Source of the DNA: Mycobacterium sp.
GTDB taxonomy: Bacteria; Actinomycetota; Actinomycetes; Mycobacteriales; Mycobacteriaceae
DNA length: 34,892 nt
Direction: 5' to 3'
Assembly: GCA_025965975.1 (NCBI GenBank)
Contig: JAOPVX010000353.1
Location: 1 to 34,892, forward strand
Shown: one piece after another, positions 32,538 to 34,892 of the stretch
Numbering within the stretch: the first letter of the stretch is position 1
How the letters are laid out: every line of letters begins with the position of its first letter
Notes under the pieces: generated by a model
What the model was told of the DNA's origin: nothing
What the model saw: the letters and a program-made list of their open reading frames with translations, nothing else
Databases searched by the model: none
Program-made: the position numbers and the translations under genes

Positions 32538-33221
32538 CTAGCTGACGCGGTCGTATCCTTGGCCTGCGACTTGAGCAGCTTCACCACCCGCGGCTCTGAT
32601 CCGAGGCACAGTCTTCAGCTCGACTGACCGTTCTGGTTCGCCGACGGGTTCCGTCGCGGCGGCCACCACCGTGCGGGCCAGCGAAGATGCCGTCGCGGCG
32701 ATGTCGGGCCGTCGGTCCATCCAGGCTGTCATACAGGTGCCGCGGTAGATCATGACAAGCTGCTCGGCGAGTTCCTTTGGATGAGTGACCTGCGCGGCGT
32801 GAGCCAGATCGCAGAACAGGTTGTGAATCCAGTCGTGATATTTCGCCCTCACCCCCTCGACCAGCGCCTCGGGCAGGCTGGCTTCGGTGGACAGGGCTAA
32901 CTCCTCTACGTCACGCTCGAAGGCTGGCTCGGCAAACAACAGGCCCAGGATTTCAAAGACGCCGATAATGCGTTGCCGGGCAGAGGGGAAGCCTGACAGC
33001 TCGCGCAGCATCCGATCCTGGATTCTGGCAAACCGGGACTGCAAGTAAGCCCGGATCAGGTCGTCGCCGTCCCCGTCGCCCAACCCAGCTTCTGGAATTC
33101 CTGACTTTGTCACGACCTCGTCGAAACAGGCGCGCTGCACACGGCCCTTCGGAAACACGTCCGAGGCCAAATCGAGCTGATTCTCACGAACCACGGCTGG
33201 ATCCGCTACCGCTTCATCCAC
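32538..33221 (-). CDS. TetR-family regulator (TetR-2 of the dehalogenase island)
   Basis: A 227-residue protein from GTG 33221, supported by GGAGGTG 5-6 bases upstream; the longer open frame has no such site. The ligand domain resembles TetR-1 (DLIRAYLQSRFARIQDRMLREL; KYHDWIHNLFCDLAHAAQVTH; PKELAEQLVMIY). The N-terminal domain aligns with TetR-1 but is changed: the recognition region reads GIPEAGLGDGDGDD instead of GVPAETLREAFGS. DNA binding may thus be altered or lost. A roughly 30-residue arginine-containing tail extends beyond TetR-1. Confidence 0.82.
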   Translation of the reverse strand: MDEAVADPAVVRENQLDLASDVFPKGRVQRACFDEVVTKSGIPEAGLGDGDGDDLIRAYLQSRFARIQDRMLRELSGFPSARQRIIGVFEILGLLFAEPAFERDVEELALSTEASLPEALVEGVRAKYHDWIHNLFCDLAHAAQVTHPKELAEQLVMIYRGTCMTAWMDRRPDIAATASSLARTVVAAATEPVGEPERSVELKTVPRIRAAGGEAAQVAGQGYDRVS

Positions 33222-34034
33222 ATCGCACCTCCATACAGGCGTGCCGAAGGCCAAGATGGCGACGCGTATCGAGGGCATCGCTTGCGAAACAGCATTTGTG
33301 ACCGCCGCGAGGCGGTGGAGTGGATCCCAGTTGGGCGGATGACGACGACCGTGTGGGGTCTGGTGGGTGGGGTCATCGGCGGCTCCTTTGGATGCCGAGA
33401 TCGGTGCTGGCAGTGGCCTGGGGGACGCGCGACGATCACGCACGGGCCAGTCTCCGCACTTTTCGCTGCCACGCGTCCGCTAACAGTTTTGTGGTTGCAA
33501 CGCTAGTACCGACCGACGTCCTTTCACTGGTCGCAGAGTGGTACCAATAACGCCACGCTCGTTCGGGTCAACCTGTCACTTGCGCGTGCCGGCGTTCGGG
33601 ACGACGGCAAGTAACCCAGCAGTGGATGCGCTGGGAAGCACTGACTTCCTGGACGAAATGTCCCGACGCAATTGGCTCTGCCCGAGCCGCGTGTGATCCT
33701 CAGGATCAGGGGCGCGCGTCTCGGTGATGATCGGCCGGTCGCGCAGTGTGCTGGTGGTAGAAATCGGCCTGGCTCGATGTGCGCGCTGTGCTGGATGTAG
33801 GTCGGCGACCAGAACTGTTGCGCCGCAGCCTCAACAGCGAGCCGAAGGTGGGATTAGACAGAACTGTCTGATAGTCTTCCTGGATGCCGAAAAAGACGCG
33901 ACAGGCTTCGGCATGAGGCCGACTCCTCGGGTCTGGTCGCTACGCGAAATGCCGCGGTTGCGCCGTCGCCAATTGAGCGGGCGCACGAAACCGTTGCGGA
34001 CGTCTTACTGGAGACAACAGATCGAGGGAGACTG
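33222..34034. other. long intergenic region upstream of the MBL-fold gene
   Basis: About 810 bp between divergent genes. I see no supportable coding region on either strand. The only clear element is the operator at 33856-33869. Confidence 0.4.
33856..33869. promoter_or_regulatory. perfect TetR-type operator
   Basis: AGACAGAACTGTCT has perfect 6-bp inverted arms around a 2-bp centre. The same motif, with one mismatch, occurs twice before the DUF427 gene and with three mismatches before the SDR operon. It lies 165 bp before the MBL-fold gene. Confidence 0.65.
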
Positions 34035-34892
34035 ATGGAATCGATCACTCTGGGCGATGTGGCAGTCACCAGGATCACGGAATGGGAAGGGAAGGCCCCG
34101 ATAAGCGCCCAGCTGGCACCTGAAGGCGGCCGCGAAGTCTGGGAGCGACACAGTTCGTGGCTGGCACCAAGGTTCTGGGACCGCGAATCGGACGAGGTCG
34201 TTACCTGTTCGGCATCGTATTTGGTACGCAGCGCGGGCCAAACCATCCTGATCGATACGGGATCCGGAAATGGCAAAGAACGCCCATACTTTCGGCTGGC
34301 GTCCCATCTTAATACGCCCTACATCCAGGACCTCGGTCGTGCGGGAGTGAAACCCGAAGACGTTGACATCGTTGTCTGCACCCACCTTCACTTCGACCAT
34401 GTCGGCTGGAACACGGTGCTGGAAAATCGTGAATGGGTTCCCACTTTTGCCAACGCCACCTATCTGTTTAGCAACGAAGACTTCGACTATTGGAACCCGC
34501 TCAACGACACAAAGCCGCTGGGCGCGCTGGTCAATCAGAACGCCTACGAGGACAGCATCGCCCCCATCCACAATGCCGGGCAGGCTGTGCTGTGGAGCGG
34601 CAGCCACACCATCGACGAGAACCTCACCCTCGTTGCCGCCCCCGGACACACCCCGGGAAGCGCGATCATCAACCTGCAATCCGGCTCTGACCGGGCAATT
34701 TTCATCGGTGACGTAATGAACAATCCGATCCAGATCGTGGAGCCACATTGGAACAGCTGCTTCTGCGAGGATCCCCAGCAAGCACGAGAGACCCGTCACG
34801 AGGTGCTTTCTCGCGCAACAGACACCAACACGCTCATCTTCGCCAACCACTTCGCCGGCGGACACGCCGCAGAAATCGGACGCGACGGCGAC
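34035..34892 (+). CDS. metallo-beta-lactamase-fold hydrolase (partial, runs off the window)
   Basis: From ATG 34035 (GGGAG 6 bases upstream) 286 codons are open to the window edge, so the C-terminus is missing. The metal set is intact: THLHFDHVGW gives His117, His119, Asp121 and His122; APGHTPG gives His205; IFIGDVM gives Asp226; and FANHFAGGH supplies the last His. Such enzymes hydrolyse lactones, esters or thioesters, and the sequence looks like the lactonase-type (AHL or cyclic-ester) group. It shares the palindromic operator of the island and may act downstream of the dehalogenase or SDR; this is inference. Confidence 0.88.
   Translation, partial: MESITLGDVAVTRITEWEGKAPISAQLAPEGGREVWERHSSWLAPRFWDRESDEVVTCSASYLVRSAGQTILIDTGSGNGKERPYFRLASHLNTPYIQDLGRAGVKPEDVDIVVCTHLHFDHVGWNTVLENREWVPTFANATYLFSNEDFDYWNPLNDTKPLGALVNQNAYEDSIAPIHNAGQAVLWSGSHTIDENLTLVAAPGHTPGSAIINLQSGSDRAIFIGDVMNNPIQIVEPHWNSCFCEDPQQARETRHEVLSRATDTNTLIFANHFAGGHAAEIGRDGD

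Noticed and set aside
33724-34035. A 103-codon plus-strand frame ending at the MBL start
   Set aside because: It covers the operator region, has no ribosome binding site or domain and looks like chance.

Overview
The window looks like a chromosomal segment of a high-GC actinomycete, almost certainly a Mycobacterium or close relative. Pointers are a SigF-type and a SigL-type sigma factor, strings of SigF-like promoters (GTTT, a 15-16 base spacer, GGGTAY), a VapBC toxin-antitoxin pair with a leaderless-looking start, a LinB/DhaA-like haloalkane dehalogenase, many GTG starts and many start/stop overlaps. No rRNA, tRNA, CRISPR array or intact insertion sequence was seen.

Layout. 1-1250: an F420-type NADP-binding reductase (cut by the window edge) and a methyltransferase, both minus strand. 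1709-3916: an orphan hybrid-input histidine kinase. 3983-9039: a divergent locus in which a MarR regulator and an esterase face a tightly overlapping four-gene operon: a seven-bladed EAR/EPTP-repeat propeller, a 399-residue protein I do not recognise, an alpha/beta-hydrolase that seems to have lost its nucleophile, and a DoxX-like membrane protein. Two palindromes centred 30 bp apart lie between the two arms. 9040-11029: decayed DNA with fragments of acetolactate decarboxylase, a pseudouridine synthase and an EccA-like ATPase, plus an intact vapBC pair. 11030-12403: a type II NADH dehydrogenase.

13018-20588 is a stress-linked block. It holds two related small proteins, a CsbD-like protein, a SigF paralogue, a small membrane protein and a ferritin-like gene. 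SigF-like promoters precede four of these, including the sigma gene itself. The ferritin-like gene is followed after 1 bp by an apparent operon of a GT2 glycosyltransferase, an acyl-CoA-dehydrogenase-like protein, a PIG-L deacetylase and a NodS-like methyltransferase that seems to start at CTG behind a near-perfect ribosome binding site.

20680-27120 is mixed: a P450 fragment, an MhpA-like hydroxylase with two frameshifts, a VOC protein, a TetR gene with an in-frame stop, a SigL-like sigma factor without its anti-sigma gene, a LuxR regulator, further gene fragments and an intact extended SDR. 27121-34892 is a catabolic-looking island: two related TetR regulators around a DUF427 protein and an operon of SDR, VOC protein, haloalkane dehalogenase and a PRISE-type reductase, followed by a metallo-beta-lactamase-fold hydrolase running off the end. 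A shared palindrome, AGACAGNNCTGTCT and near matches, lies in front of three of its transcription units.

Stretches not listed as genes were read on both strands; where nothing was recognised this is stated.
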